DNA of 58,688 bases, from the NCBI GenBank assembly GCA_030017895.1, contig JASEGV010000009.1, positions 1-58,688 on the forward strand. The letters run 5' to 3'. The notes below the pieces were generated by a model, which was not told where the DNA came from, made no database searches, and saw nothing but the letters and a program-made list of their open reading frames with translations. The translations under genes were made by a program, and so were the position numbers. This DNA comes from Bacteroidota bacterium (GTDB taxonomy: Bacteria; Bacteroidota; Ignavibacteria; UBA10030; BY39). Position 1 is the stretch's first letter. Every line of letters starts with the position of its first letter. Positions 42,928 through 50,472 of the stretch are shown here, piece after piece.

Positions 42928-43746
42928 TTAAATAGATGCTACAATATTTTCATTACAGGATGATGGCTGTGATAATTGAACATCTCGTAGATATTCCGGT
43001 AAGTGTTTAGCCAAAATAACCTGATTGTTGCACAGAGATATAGAATGATCCACGACAGAGAACAATTGTTTTGTATTGCCAGGCCAATTATAATTCACCA
43101 ATAATTCAAGGGCTTCTCTTGAAAAACCCTTTATAGCTTTTATCGCAGCAACATTCGATTCTCTTAACATTTTTTCGACTAAAAAAGGTAAATCTTCTTT
43201 CCTTTCTCGAAGAGGAGGTATATTAACACTAATCGGACATATTGAAGAATGTACCTCTTTTTTGGGTGGATAGAATGATAATTGAGTAGAATCTTTTTCG
43301 GTTGTTCCGCCAATAATTCTAAAACTTACATTTAACTCCTCGACACCATTCAATCTATGATAATGCTTATTTTTCAGCACGCTGCCAATTTTTGCTTGAA
43401 TGTCCAATGATATTGAAGAAATATTTTCTAAAAAAAGAGTTCCACCGAAAGCCACTTCCAACAACCCTTTATTGATTGCTACACCGGAGACGGTGAGTTC
43501 TTCGAATCCAAATATTTTTTTCTCAAGTTCAGCAGCCGGTATACTGTTACAATCAAACATAATAAAATTATTATTTTTCCGACTGCTTAAATCATGAATG
43601 ATTTTTGCGAGCCCTTCCTTTTCAGTTCCTTGTTCCCCTACAATTAAAACCCCGATGCCACTCATAGATATTAGTTCAACGGTTTGGAAGATGTGGGTCA
43701 TAGCAGGGCTAACATAAAAGCTCGATAATTTTGTTTTTGTTGGCAT
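42928..43746 (-). CDS. Degenerate sigma-54 activator-like AAA+ protein without DNA-binding domain
   Basis: A 272-residue protein clearly derived from a sigma-54 enhancer-binding AAA+ domain (PPLRERKEDLPFLVEKML, YNWPGNTKQLFSVVDHSI) but altered at key sites. Walker A reads GEQGTEKEG (37-45) instead of GESGTGKE. The GAFTGA loop has become TVSGVA (about 85-90). Walker B reads TLFLENI rather than LFLDEI. There is no receiver and no Fis-type helix-turn-helix at the C-terminus. It is therefore unlikely to activate sigma-54 holoenzyme alone. It lies inside the exopolysaccharide operon, 11 bases before the WecA-type gene and 8 bases after the barrel gene. It may modulate the complete regulator at 35509 by mixed oligomers, or have become a structural or scaffold ATPase-like protein. 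Confidence 0.82.
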   Translation of the reverse strand: MPTKTKLSSFYVSPAMTHIFQTVELISMSGIGVLIVGEQGTEKEGLAKIIHDLSSRKNNNFIMFDCNSIPAAELEKKIFGFEELTVSGVAINKGLLEVAFGGTLFLENISSISLDIQAKIGSVLKNKHYHRLNGVEELNVSFRIIGGTTEKDSTQLSFYPPKKEVHSSICPISVNIPPLRERKEDLPFLVEKMLRESNVAAIKAIKGFSREALELLVNYNWPGNTKQLFSVVDHSISLCNNQVILAKHLPEYLRDVQLSQPSSCNENIVASI

Positions 43747-43754
43747 AACTTTTT

Positions 43755-44663
43755 TTATAAATTTAGTGCAATCGAAAGATACATTTCCTGGTTTGTTACT
43801 TTTTGAGGAAATATCGAGTAATCGATTGAAAATATTTTTGTTTGGATTCCAACCCCGATGGTCGCAAATCGTAAATTATTTTCTACTATGTATCCCCCTC
43901 TGAGTACCAAAAAATTTGTAACGTTCATTTCTAACCCACCTTTATACCGAAGGCCGGCTTTCCCAAAAATCTTTTCGTTTGCTAACGCAAATGAAAACAA
44001 CTGATTCTTCATATCTGACGGGAACTTCATTGTAATACCAGCTTGAAGACTGTGAGCTAATGTGATTCGGTTGAGCTGAGTTGTACCTTTATCAATAGAA
44101 TAGTCGATACCATTTCCGATGCTATTCAGAACTAATCCATAACTAATATTTTCAGCAGGTGAATAATTTGCACTAACCGAAGTTCGAACAGACCATAATT
44201 GTGAAACATCGCTTTTTGCAAACCTAACACCTACTAAAGTACCAATACTTAAAGAATGTAAAATTTCGCGGGCATACCCTACATCAGAGCATAACTGCCA
44301 TAATTTAAATTCAGTCGGAGAATTCTTTCGTATATACCCTGTATGGATCAATGACAAGCCAATTGCCATAACTTCACCGGTTTTTAAGCTAATTGGTATA
44401 GCAATACCCTGACTCATTCCATTTATAGATTTTTCCTGCATATGGTTAAACAGTATCGAGTAATTTCGTAATTTCGTAAGCCCTGCCATATTCCAATACA
44501 TTCCGTTCACATCGAAGGCATCAGAAACAAACGCCTCGGCAAGGGCTGCAGATCTGGCACCAAGTACTGTCGATGTTTTGTTGAAATAATTTGTTTGGGC
44601 ATTTGCACAAGCATAAATCGCAAACAAGAATAGAAATAGATATTTAATGTTTTTAGTCTTCAC
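43755..44663 (-). CDS. PorV/PorQ-family outer-membrane barrel (exopolysaccharide cluster)
   Basis: A 302-residue outer-membrane protein with a signal peptide (about 1-22, CANAQ). The family opening is TSTVLGARSAALAEAFVSDAFDVNGMYWNMAGL, with amphipathic strands up to QEMYLSIALNL. It is related to the 20188-21192 product but divergent. Its position between the Wza-like gene and the AAA+ gene suggests a role in secretion or surface attachment of the polysaccharide or of cluster proteins. That is inference. It starts six bases after the export lipoprotein gene. Confidence 0.8.
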   Translation of the reverse strand: MKTKNIKYLFLFLFAIYACANAQTNYFNKTSTVLGARSAALAEAFVSDAFDVNGMYWNMAGLTKLRNYSILFNHMQEKSINGMSQGIAIPISLKTGEVMAIGLSLIHTGYIRKNSPTEFKLWQLCSDVGYAREILHSLSIGTLVGVRFAKSDVSQLWSVRTSVSANYSPAENISYGLVLNSIGNGIDYSIDKGTTQLNRITLAHSLQAGITMKFPSDMKNQLFSFALANEKIFGKAGLRYKGGLEMNVTNFLVLRGGYIVENNLRFATIGVGIQTKIFSIDYSIFPQKVTNQEMYLSIALNL

Positions 44664-44669
44664 GATTAT

Positions 44670-45368
44670 TCAATTAAAGAATCTAAAAAAACTGAAAATA
44701 AAAATTGCTTCTCTCATGAAATCGGATAATTCTCTTATCACATTGTTCTTCTTGGGTACATATACCGTGTCGCCTGGGCGAACTATCGGTATTGCAGAAA
44801 TATTTCCATTTTCGATGTAAGAGACAAGGTCGACTTCAATGGGTAGTGTGTTCAAACCTCCCCGCAATATCTTGATGCTGCGTAGATCAGAGTCCACTGT
44901 AATACCGCCGGCAGTAGATAGAATTTCGATTAATGATAATTCACTAGTGATCGTATAATTATCTTGTCTTGAAACTTCGCCGAGAACAGTAACTTTTTGA
45001 ACAACAACACTTGTAATATTCAATGAAACCTTTATTTCACCTTGGATGTAAACAGATAATTTTTGTTTGAGTTGTTCGATAAATTGGTCTTTTGTAAGTC
45101 CGGCAACAACTATCTCACCGATAAGGGGAACCGTTAATAAACCTGTTTCCTTAACGGGTCCTTGAAAATTAAACTCAGGATACCCCCAAACTATTACTTG
45201 AATTTGATCGCCCAACCTAATTACATAATTATCAGCTTGTGAATCACCATGCATCGGCTGACTGCCTGATCGAATTATTTGTGTCAGATTATCTTTTGCT
45301 ATATCTGCCGAAGAAGAACAGCCCACAATTAATAAAAAAGATAAGAAAACAATTAAGATTAGTTTCAT
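44670..45368 (-). CDS. Wza-like polysaccharide export lipoprotein
   Basis: A 232-residue lipoprotein with a lipobox (LIVGC, Cys 17). The polysaccharide export domain (about 47-125, YVIRLGDQIQVIVWGYPEFN, GLLTVPLIGEIVVAGLT) is followed by an SLBB domain (about 126-205, VTVLGEVSRQDNYTI, GGITVDSDLRSIKIL, RPGDTVYVPK). Wza-type proteins form the outer-membrane exit channel for capsular or exopolysaccharide. At 232 residues it is shorter than E. coli Wza and has a hydrophobic C-terminal stretch that may serve as the outer-membrane helix. It is the first gene of the minus-strand arm and lies opposite the wzz gene across the divergent promoter region. Confidence 0.9.
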   Translation of the reverse strand: MKLILIVFLSFLLIVGCSSSADIAKDNLTQIIRSGSQPMHGDSQADNYVIRLGDQIQVIVWGYPEFNFQGPVKETGLLTVPLIGEIVVAGLTKDQFIEQLKQKLSVYIQGEIKVSLNITSVVVQKVTVLGEVSRQDNYTITSELSLIEILSTAGGITVDSDLRSIKILRGGLNTLPIEVDLVSYIENGNISAIPIVRPGDTVYVPKKNNVIRELSDFMREAIFIFSFFRFFN

Positions 45369-45426
45369 TACGAAGTTTTTTAATGTTCGTTAAGTTGTTA
45401 ATACCATTATTATTTCATTCATATGT

Positions 45427-45442
45427 TTCAAAGGCTATGCCA
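45427..45442 (-). promoter_or_regulatory. Sigma-54-like promoter for minus-strand exopolysaccharide arm
   Basis: Minus-strand TGGCAT-AGCCT-TTGAA: the GG at -24 and the G at -12 are spaced correctly (GG-N10-GA), with one mismatch in the -12 element. It lies about 60 bases upstream of the Wza-like gene and would be served by the palindromes at 45564-45641. Confidence 0.45.
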
Positions 45443-45563
45443 TCATATATGACTGCAAATTGACAATTATTGGGCGATTTTTAAGCGATTAACAAAATCC
45501 ATAATTAATTTTCACTTAAAAACAAATAGTTTTAACACCTTTAGTTGAATAAAATTGTGAAAA

Positions 45564-45580
45564 GTGTAACCTTCTTACAC
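45564..45580. promoter_or_regulatory. Operator/upstream activating palindrome 1 (GTGTAA-N5-TTACAC)
   Basis: A perfect 6+6 inverted repeat with a five-base spacer, repeated with the same half-sites 61 bases away, in the middle of the divergent spacer. Distances to the two sigma-54-like promoters (about 120-180 bases) are typical of enhancer sites. Confidence 0.65.
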
Positions 45581-45624
45581 ACTTAACTCAACAATTAGAA
45601 AGCGATATGCTATATTTATAAAAT

Positions 45625-45641
45625 GTGTAAAATAATTACAC
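45625..45641. promoter_or_regulatory. Operator/upstream activating palindrome 2 (GTGTAA-N5-TTACAC)
   Basis: Same half-sites and spacing as palindrome 1, extended to TGTGTAA...TTACACA. Sites 1 and 2 are 61 bases apart, close to six helical turns, so dimers bound to both would lie on one face of the DNA. Confidence 0.65.
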
Positions 45642-45745
45642 ACATATTACTCGATAATTTTGAAATCAAGTGTAGAATTGAAAAATTTATGAATAGCGTT
45701 ACTTAATAATTAAATAAATACAAAGAAATAGGGATTAATTTTTCA

Positions 45746-45761
45746 TGGCATATAAATTGCA
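45746..45761 (+). promoter_or_regulatory. Sigma-54 promoter for plus-strand exopolysaccharide arm
   Basis: TGGCAT-ATAAA-TTGCA matches the -24/-12 consensus TGGCAC-N5-TTGCW at ten of eleven defined positions, with GG-N10-GC exact. The predicted start near 45772 gives a leader of about 38 bases before the wzz start. Confidence 0.7.
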
Positions 45762-45809
45762 ATTTTTTTAGATTACTTATAAAATATTTAATAATCAAGG
45801 GTAAATAAT

Positions 45810-47156
45810 TTGAATTCAGCTCAACTTACAATTTTCGAAATGATTTCACTCTTTCGGAGAAGAAAGATTTTTTTATTAATTCCGATTGTAATTGTTACTA
45901 CGGTGAGTATAATTGGGGCTTTTATACTCCCAAAATCTTATGAATCATCAACAACGATTTTATATCAACGGGATGAAACTTCTACTCCTATATTAGGATT
46001 GGAAATCAGGTCTTCATTAGGGACAGAAGATAGGTTGAATCTGTATAGAGAAATACTTTCGAGTCGAACCATTTTACAACAACTGATTGACAGTCTCGGA
46101 CTCAAAGAAAAAGCATCCACTGAGAAAGATCGGCAAGCATTGATTGCTTCTCTTGCAAAGAAATTTGACATCGAGAACAAAGGTTCTGGTTCGTTCACGA
46201 TAATATATACCGATGATGAAGCTTTGAGAGCACAAAAGGCAGTCGAAGTTCTCACGCACTTATTGATTGAAACTATTTCTCAAGTTCAGACACAACAAAA
46301 CGACCAATCTGTTCAATTTTTTGAAAATAAACTGAAAGAGACTCGTGAAAAATTTGAAGAAAGTCAACGCAAAATAATTACACTTATCGGAAATCGTGTA
46401 AGCACATTACCGGAACAAAGCAAAATTCAATATACCCAAATAGAAAATGTTGATAAACAGATTAACGATTTGGATGTCCGTTTAAACATTTATCAACAGG
46501 CTCTTAACATATTGCAATCTGTTTCGAAACCGCCACGAATCGAAAAAAATAAAGAAACACTATACAACCTAACGAGAATGGACATCCCATTTGCCTCTGA
46601 TCTGAATTTATTTTTAAAAAAGTATGACGATTTTTTACAAAAATATACTCCACAATATCCGGAAGTAAAGAATGTTGAAAACCAGATTTCTGAATTACTC
46701 ATTCGTATACAAAATGCACTTGAATCAGAAATTGGCAAGAGAAACCCGCAACGAATGGAATTTGAAAATAAGCGAGCTCAACTGCTGGAAAATGTGCAAC
46801 AAACATTTATTAGTGGTCATCTAAATGCAGAACAGGAATCCGATTTTAACCTATACCGGAAATTATATGATGATATGAAAGTGCGTCTCGAGCAAGCCAA
46901 GTCAACTCGAGACCTAGGATACAAAACAGGGCATCAATTTGTTATCCTCGACCCACCGCTTTTACCAACAACAGCTACAAAACCTAAAAAAATCCAATTG
47001 ATCCTTGCCGGTTTGGGTATCGGAATATTTTTAGGTTTTATATCTGTTATTATGCGGGAACTCTTTGATACCACAGTCAGAACACAGAGGGATATTGAGA
47101 TTTATCAAAAGCCAATTATTGCTTATATCTCAGATGGAAACGACGACCGCACTTAA
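45810..47156 (+). CDS. Wzz-type chain-length / co-polymerase protein
   Basis: A 448-residue inner-membrane protein. It has a first membrane helix at about 20-40 (IFLLIPIVIVTTVSIIGAFI), a long periplasmic coiled-coil region (about 45-395, rich in E, K and Q), and a second helix at about 402-422 (IQLILAGLGIGIFLGFISVIM) preceded by a proline-rich PPLLPTTATKP. This is the polysaccharide co-polymerase layout that sets chain length and links Wzy to export. No kinase domain is fused; the partner ATPase is the next gene. The start is a TTG at 45810 behind AAGGGT; an in-frame ATG at 45840 would shorten it by 10 residues. Confidence 0.92.
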   Translation: MNSAQLTIFEMISLFRRRKIFLLIPIVIVTTVSIIGAFILPKSYESSTTILYQRDETSTPILGLEIRSSLGTEDRLNLYREILSSRTILQQLIDSLGLKEKASTEKDRQALIASLAKKFDIENKGSGSFTIIYTDDEALRAQKAVEVLTHLLIETISQVQTQQNDQSVQFFENKLKETREKFEESQRKIITLIGNRVSTLPEQSKIQYTQIENVDKQINDLDVRLNIYQQALNILQSVSKPPRIEKNKETLYNLTRMDIPFASDLNLFLKKYDDFLQKYTPQYPEVKNVENQISELLIRIQNALESEIGKRNPQRMEFENKRAQLLENVQQTFISGHLNAEQESDFNLYRKLYDDMKVRLEQAKSTRDLGYKTGHQFVILDPPLLPTTATKPKKIQLILAGLGIGIFLGFISVIMRELFDTTVRTQRDIEIYQKPIIAYISDGNDDRT

Positions 47157-47204
47157 TAAAAATAACATCAATAATTAATTTAGAATCAAGATTGGAAAAA
47201 TAGA

Positions 47205-47987
47205 GTGGCAATATCAGATAATCGCATTGAGATCGTCGAAAATCCCGAAAACGAAAAGAACGGCAAAATTATCCGTTTAATAAAATCCGTAATAGTAAAT
47301 CAGGAAACAAGTAATTACATCGACAATTCGGTTATTAAATATAAATACTATAACTCTTTTAATTTTTCGCTTCTTTCACGGGAACGTCAAAACCTAAATT
47401 TCACAGTAGGTATAACGAGCCCTCAAAAAGGCGAAGGAAAAACGCTTATCGCAAGTAATCTTGCTGTCTCTTTCGCTCTGGGCTCACAAAAAAGTACAAT
47501 ATTGGTCGATTTAAATATTGCTAATCCGCGTTTACATAAGATATTCGGAGTTCCCCTCTCACCAGGTTTGACCGAATCTCTGAATGATAGCAATATCAGT
47601 GTTTCGAAAACAGCTATCGAAAATCTTTCGGTACTAACAGCGGGGAAAAAAGTAATTCTACACGAAAAATTATTCCCAAAAACATCAGCCGATGGAACAC
47701 GACCACAACCAATTCAACCATCGCTCGGTTTAGAACAGCTTGCCTCATTCCGTGACGTCTTATATTCTCTTGAACAAAAATATGAGATCATTATCGTTGA
47801 CATGCCGGCAATTAATTCTACGACAATTCCATTGTTATATACAAACCAATTACAAGGACTAATCGTTGTTGTCCAGAGCGAAAGAACTAAAAAAGAAGAT
47901 ATAGATAAATTATTACAGCGAGTTAATGAACGGAATGTTCTGGGATTTGTTATGAACCGGTTTTCAGATAAAGATCATAAGGGATAA
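47205..47987 (+). CDS. Wzc/CapB-like cytoplasmic P-loop ATPase (tyrosine autokinase family)
   Basis: A 260-residue cytoplasmic partner of Wzz. Walker A SPQKGEGKT at 72-80, Walker A' ILVDLNIANPRLH (99-111; the usual Asp-Leu-Arg is altered to Leu-Asn-Ile) and Walker B IIIVDMPA (195-202) identify the BY-kinase/MinD-like family that drives capsule assembly. The C-terminus lacks the tyrosine cluster of true autokinases, so regulation may be by ATP cycling alone. The start is GTG at 47205. The separate Wzz plus ATPase arrangement follows the Firmicute CapA/CapB layout rather than a fused Wzc. Confidence 0.88.
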   Translation: MAISDNRIEIVENPENEKNGKIIRLIKSVIVNQETSNYIDNSVIKYKYYNSFNFSLLSRERQNLNFTVGITSPQKGEGKTLIASNLAVSFALGSQKSTILVDLNIANPRLHKIFGVPLSPGLTESLNDSNISVSKTAIENLSVLTAGKKVILHEKLFPKTSADGTRPQPIQPSLGLEQLASFRDVLYSLEQKYEIIIVDMPAINSTTIPLLYTNQLQGLIVVVQSERTKKEDIDKLLQRVNERNVLGFVMNRFSDKDHKG

Positions 47988-47994
47988 AGTCAGT

Positions 47995-48174
47995 ATGCTC
48001 TCTGTCATAGGCACATTAAGCCTAATTATGTTTGTGATAATCCTGAGTAAATTTAAAAAAGAATTACGATGGAGCGGGTACATTCAAATATTTTTTATTG
48101 CTTTACTTCAGGTTTGTATAGTCATTCTTGTGATGTACGCACTGGAAGTTCCGTTAATTAAAATCCCGAGATGA
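47995..48174 (+). CDS. Small two-helix membrane protein, coupled to wzy
   Basis: A 59-residue frame (MLSVIGTLSLIMFVIIL at the start, ending VPLIKIPR) between the ATPase and the polymerase genes. Two hydrophobic helices (about residues 3-18 and 30-50) are joined by a basic loop KFKKELRW. It starts seven bases after the ATPase stop, and its stop overlaps the next start as ATGA, so it is most likely translated and coupled. No family was recognised. A small helper of Wzy or of the Wzz/ATPase complex is a plausible guess. Confidence 0.65.
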   Translation: MLSVIGTLSLIMFVIILSKFKKELRWSGYIQIFFIALLQVCIVILVMYALEVPLIKIPR

Positions 48175-49685
48175 CGATGGAAGAATTGTACGCTAATAAA
48201 TATAATCAAAATAAAAAAAATAATTTGTTTTGGATTCTTGGAATTGTTCTAACTTCTATTGCAATATCATTCATGTATGTAATTAGCGAAGGGAGTGCTT
48301 TTACATCTGTTGCCATAATTTTGATTGCTTTGATAATTACGATCACATTCTACAGAATAGATTGGGGTTTTATTTTGTTTGTAGGAATGGTGTTGGCTTT
48401 CGACCAATTTCCACCGCGAGGCTACGGAATCACGATAATCGGCCAAGAATATTTTCAAAATTTAAAATCACTGAAATATTTTTCCAAAATCGATTTTGCT
48501 GTAATCAATCCTCTTGAATTGCACATTTTTCTGATATTAACAGTTTGGATTATTTTGATTTCTACCGGTAAAAAAGTAAATCTAATGCGTGTACCGGTTT
48601 GGCTATCGACAATTTTATTTTTTGCATGGCTTTTTTTGTCATTCATCTACGGAATGTCAACCGGAGGTAGTTTTTTGCCCGCACTCTGGGAATTAAGGGC
48701 ATTATTTTACTTAGGAATTATTTTTTTTCTAACACCTCAAATTATTCAGTCAAGAGAACAAATTGTCAATCTAATTTGGGTTTGTATCGGAGCAATTGCG
48801 TTCAAAGCAGTTCAAGGTTTGATTCGTTTAGTTAGATTAGGTTTCAATTTTGGATCTCGTACAGAATTGACAAATCACGAGGACCCACTATTTTTCGTTT
48901 CATTATTAATTCTTTTATTGGGATTAATCTTATTTAAATATAACTCCAGGCAAAGACAGGTGCTATCCTGGATAAGTTTACCCCTTTTGTTTGTTTTTGT
49001 GCTTTCCCAACGACGAGCAGCCTATGCAGCGTTAGGATTTGCAATAATAACTTTTATTATACTTCTTCCAAAATTAGAACGATTAAAGTTAATAAAAATA
49101 CTTATTCCTGTAGTTATATTATTTAGCATCTATACAATCAGCTTATGGAATAATGAAAGTACTTTTGCAATACCCGCACAATTAGTTAAAACAATTTTTG
49201 TCGAACCAAAATCGAAAGACGACTTACGATATTATTCAAACTTATATCGGGATTTTGAAAATTATAATTTAGCTCAAACAGTCAAGAGAGCACCTGCAAT
49301 CGGAATTGGATTCGGGAATAAATACGACCAACCCGTAATGCTCACTAAAATTCCTTTCCCTTTGCAAGAATATATACCACATAACGAAATATATTGGCTG
49401 TTTGTAAAAACGGGAGCCATAGGTTTCTTTCTCTTCTGGCTTTTCATCGACTCATATATTCTTCGAGCTGCTTTTATTTTTAATCGACTAAAGGATTTAT
49501 ACTTCAAATCACTGTGTGCTGTTATAATCGTCGCCATTGTAGGTCAAATTGTAGTTTCCTTTTATGATTTACAATTTACTTACTATCGCAATATGGTTTT
49601 TTTAGGAATGTTGATGGGATTGCTTCCTGTGATTGATAAACTTGATAAACTTGAACATGAGATTAAAACTAACATTAATGTATAA
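48171..49685 (+). CDS. Wzy-type O-antigen/exopolysaccharide polymerase
   Basis: A 504-residue integral membrane protein with about 11-12 predicted helices and a large central loop at about 330-420. SQRRAAYAALGFA and the loop residues PAIGIGFGNKYDQP then YIPHNEIYWLFVKTGAIGFF match the O-antigen ligase/Wzy_C family, whose loop histidine (here IPHNEIYWL) is catalytic in related ligases. It should polymerise lipid-linked repeat units on the periplasmic side. The start ATG at 48171 overlaps the stop of the small membrane protein. Ligase versus polymerase cannot be told apart by sequence alone; position in a complete wz cluster favours polymerase. Confidence 0.87.
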   Translation: MTMEELYANKYNQNKKNNLFWILGIVLTSIAISFMYVISEGSAFTSVAIILIALIITITFYRIDWGFILFVGMVLAFDQFPPRGYGITIIGQEYFQNLKSLKYFSKIDFAVINPLELHIFLILTVWIILISTGKKVNLMRVPVWLSTILFFAWLFLSFIYGMSTGGSFLPALWELRALFYLGIIFFLTPQIIQSREQIVNLIWVCIGAIAFKAVQGLIRLVRLGFNFGSRTELTNHEDPLFFVSLLILLLGLILFKYNSRQRQVLSWISLPLLFVFVLSQRRAAYAALGFAIITFIILLPKLERLKLIKILIPVVILFSIYTISLWNNESTFAIPAQLVKTIFVEPKSKDDLRYYSNLYRDFENYNLAQTVKRAPAIGIGFGNKYDQPVMLTKIPFPLQEYIPHNEIYWLFVKTGAIGFFLFWLFIDSYILRAAFIFNRLKDLYFKSLCAVIIVAIVGQIVVSFYDLQFTYYRNMVFLGMLMGLLPVIDKLDKLEHEIKTNINV

Positions 49686-50472
49686 AGCGAATATTTTAAA
49701 TATTTCCGACACCCCGAAAAATAATTCATTAAAAATTCTTAATGTCAGGATAGATAATGTAAAAATGTCGAATGTTCTTGATATAATCGATAAAATGATT
49801 ATCAACAAAAAGTGCCATCAAATCGTTACGGTTAATCCTGAATTTGTTATGGAAGCTCAGAAAAATTTAAAATTCCGTGAAGTGTTAAATAATGCTGCAC
49901 TTTCGCTGCCCGATGGGATCGGAATCGTGCTCGCGTCAAAATTAATATCTCAACCATTAAAAGAACGTGTTACTGGAATCGATACTGTACAAAAGCTCGC
50001 TTGCCTAGCCGCTAAACAAGGATGGCGTATCTTTTTCTTAGGAGCGGCTCCAGGTGTTGCCCATCAAGCAGCCATAAAATTGCAGATATTATATCCGGGA
50101 TTGCAAATCGCCGGGACTTATTCAGGTTCACCTAACGTACAAGAAGAGGACGAAATTTGCTCGTTGATAAAATCTGCCAAACCTCAAATACTTTTAGTGG
50201 CATTCGGGGCACCAAAACAAGACTTATGGATAGCACGAAATTTAGAGAGACTTGGTGTTCCGGTCGCGATTGGTATAGGAGGAACTTTCGATTTTATCGC
50301 TGGTGTTGCTCGTCGAGCCCCTCTTTGGGTTCAAAAAATCAGTTGCGAATGGTTATTTCGATTAATGAAAGAACCTCGCCGTTGGAAAAGAATGTTGGCT
50401 TTACCAAAATTTATTTTTTTGATTTTCAGTTCTCTCATATCACTCAAAACCATAAATAAGGAAAAATCTTGA
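49678..50472 (+). CDS. WecG/TagA/CpsF-family glycosyltransferase
   Basis: A 264-residue GT26 enzyme. Family motifs are clear: VTVNPEFVMEAQKN, SLPDGIGIVLASKL, RVTGIDTVQKLA, FFLGAAPGVAHQAA, LVAFGAPKQDLWIA and IGIGGTFDFIAGVARRAP, ending in EWLFRLMKEPRRWKRM. It transfers a sugar, often ManNAc or ManNAcA, to a lipid-linked GlcNAc at the inner face of the membrane, probably the second sugar after the WecA-type transferase. I chose the ATG at 49678, which overlaps the wzy stop by eight bases; the longer frame from 49633 only adds wzy-overlapping residues. Confidence 0.93.
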   Translation: MYKANILNISDTPKNNSLKILNVRIDNVKMSNVLDIIDKMIINKKCHQIVTVNPEFVMEAQKNLKFREVLNNAALSLPDGIGIVLASKLISQPLKERVTGIDTVQKLACLAAKQGWRIFFLGAAPGVAHQAAIKLQILYPGLQIAGTYSGSPNVQEEDEICSLIKSAKPQILLVAFGAPKQDLWIARNLERLGVPVAIGIGGTFDFIAGVARRAPLWVQKISCEWLFRLMKEPRRWKRMLALPKFIFLIFSSLISLKTINKEKS

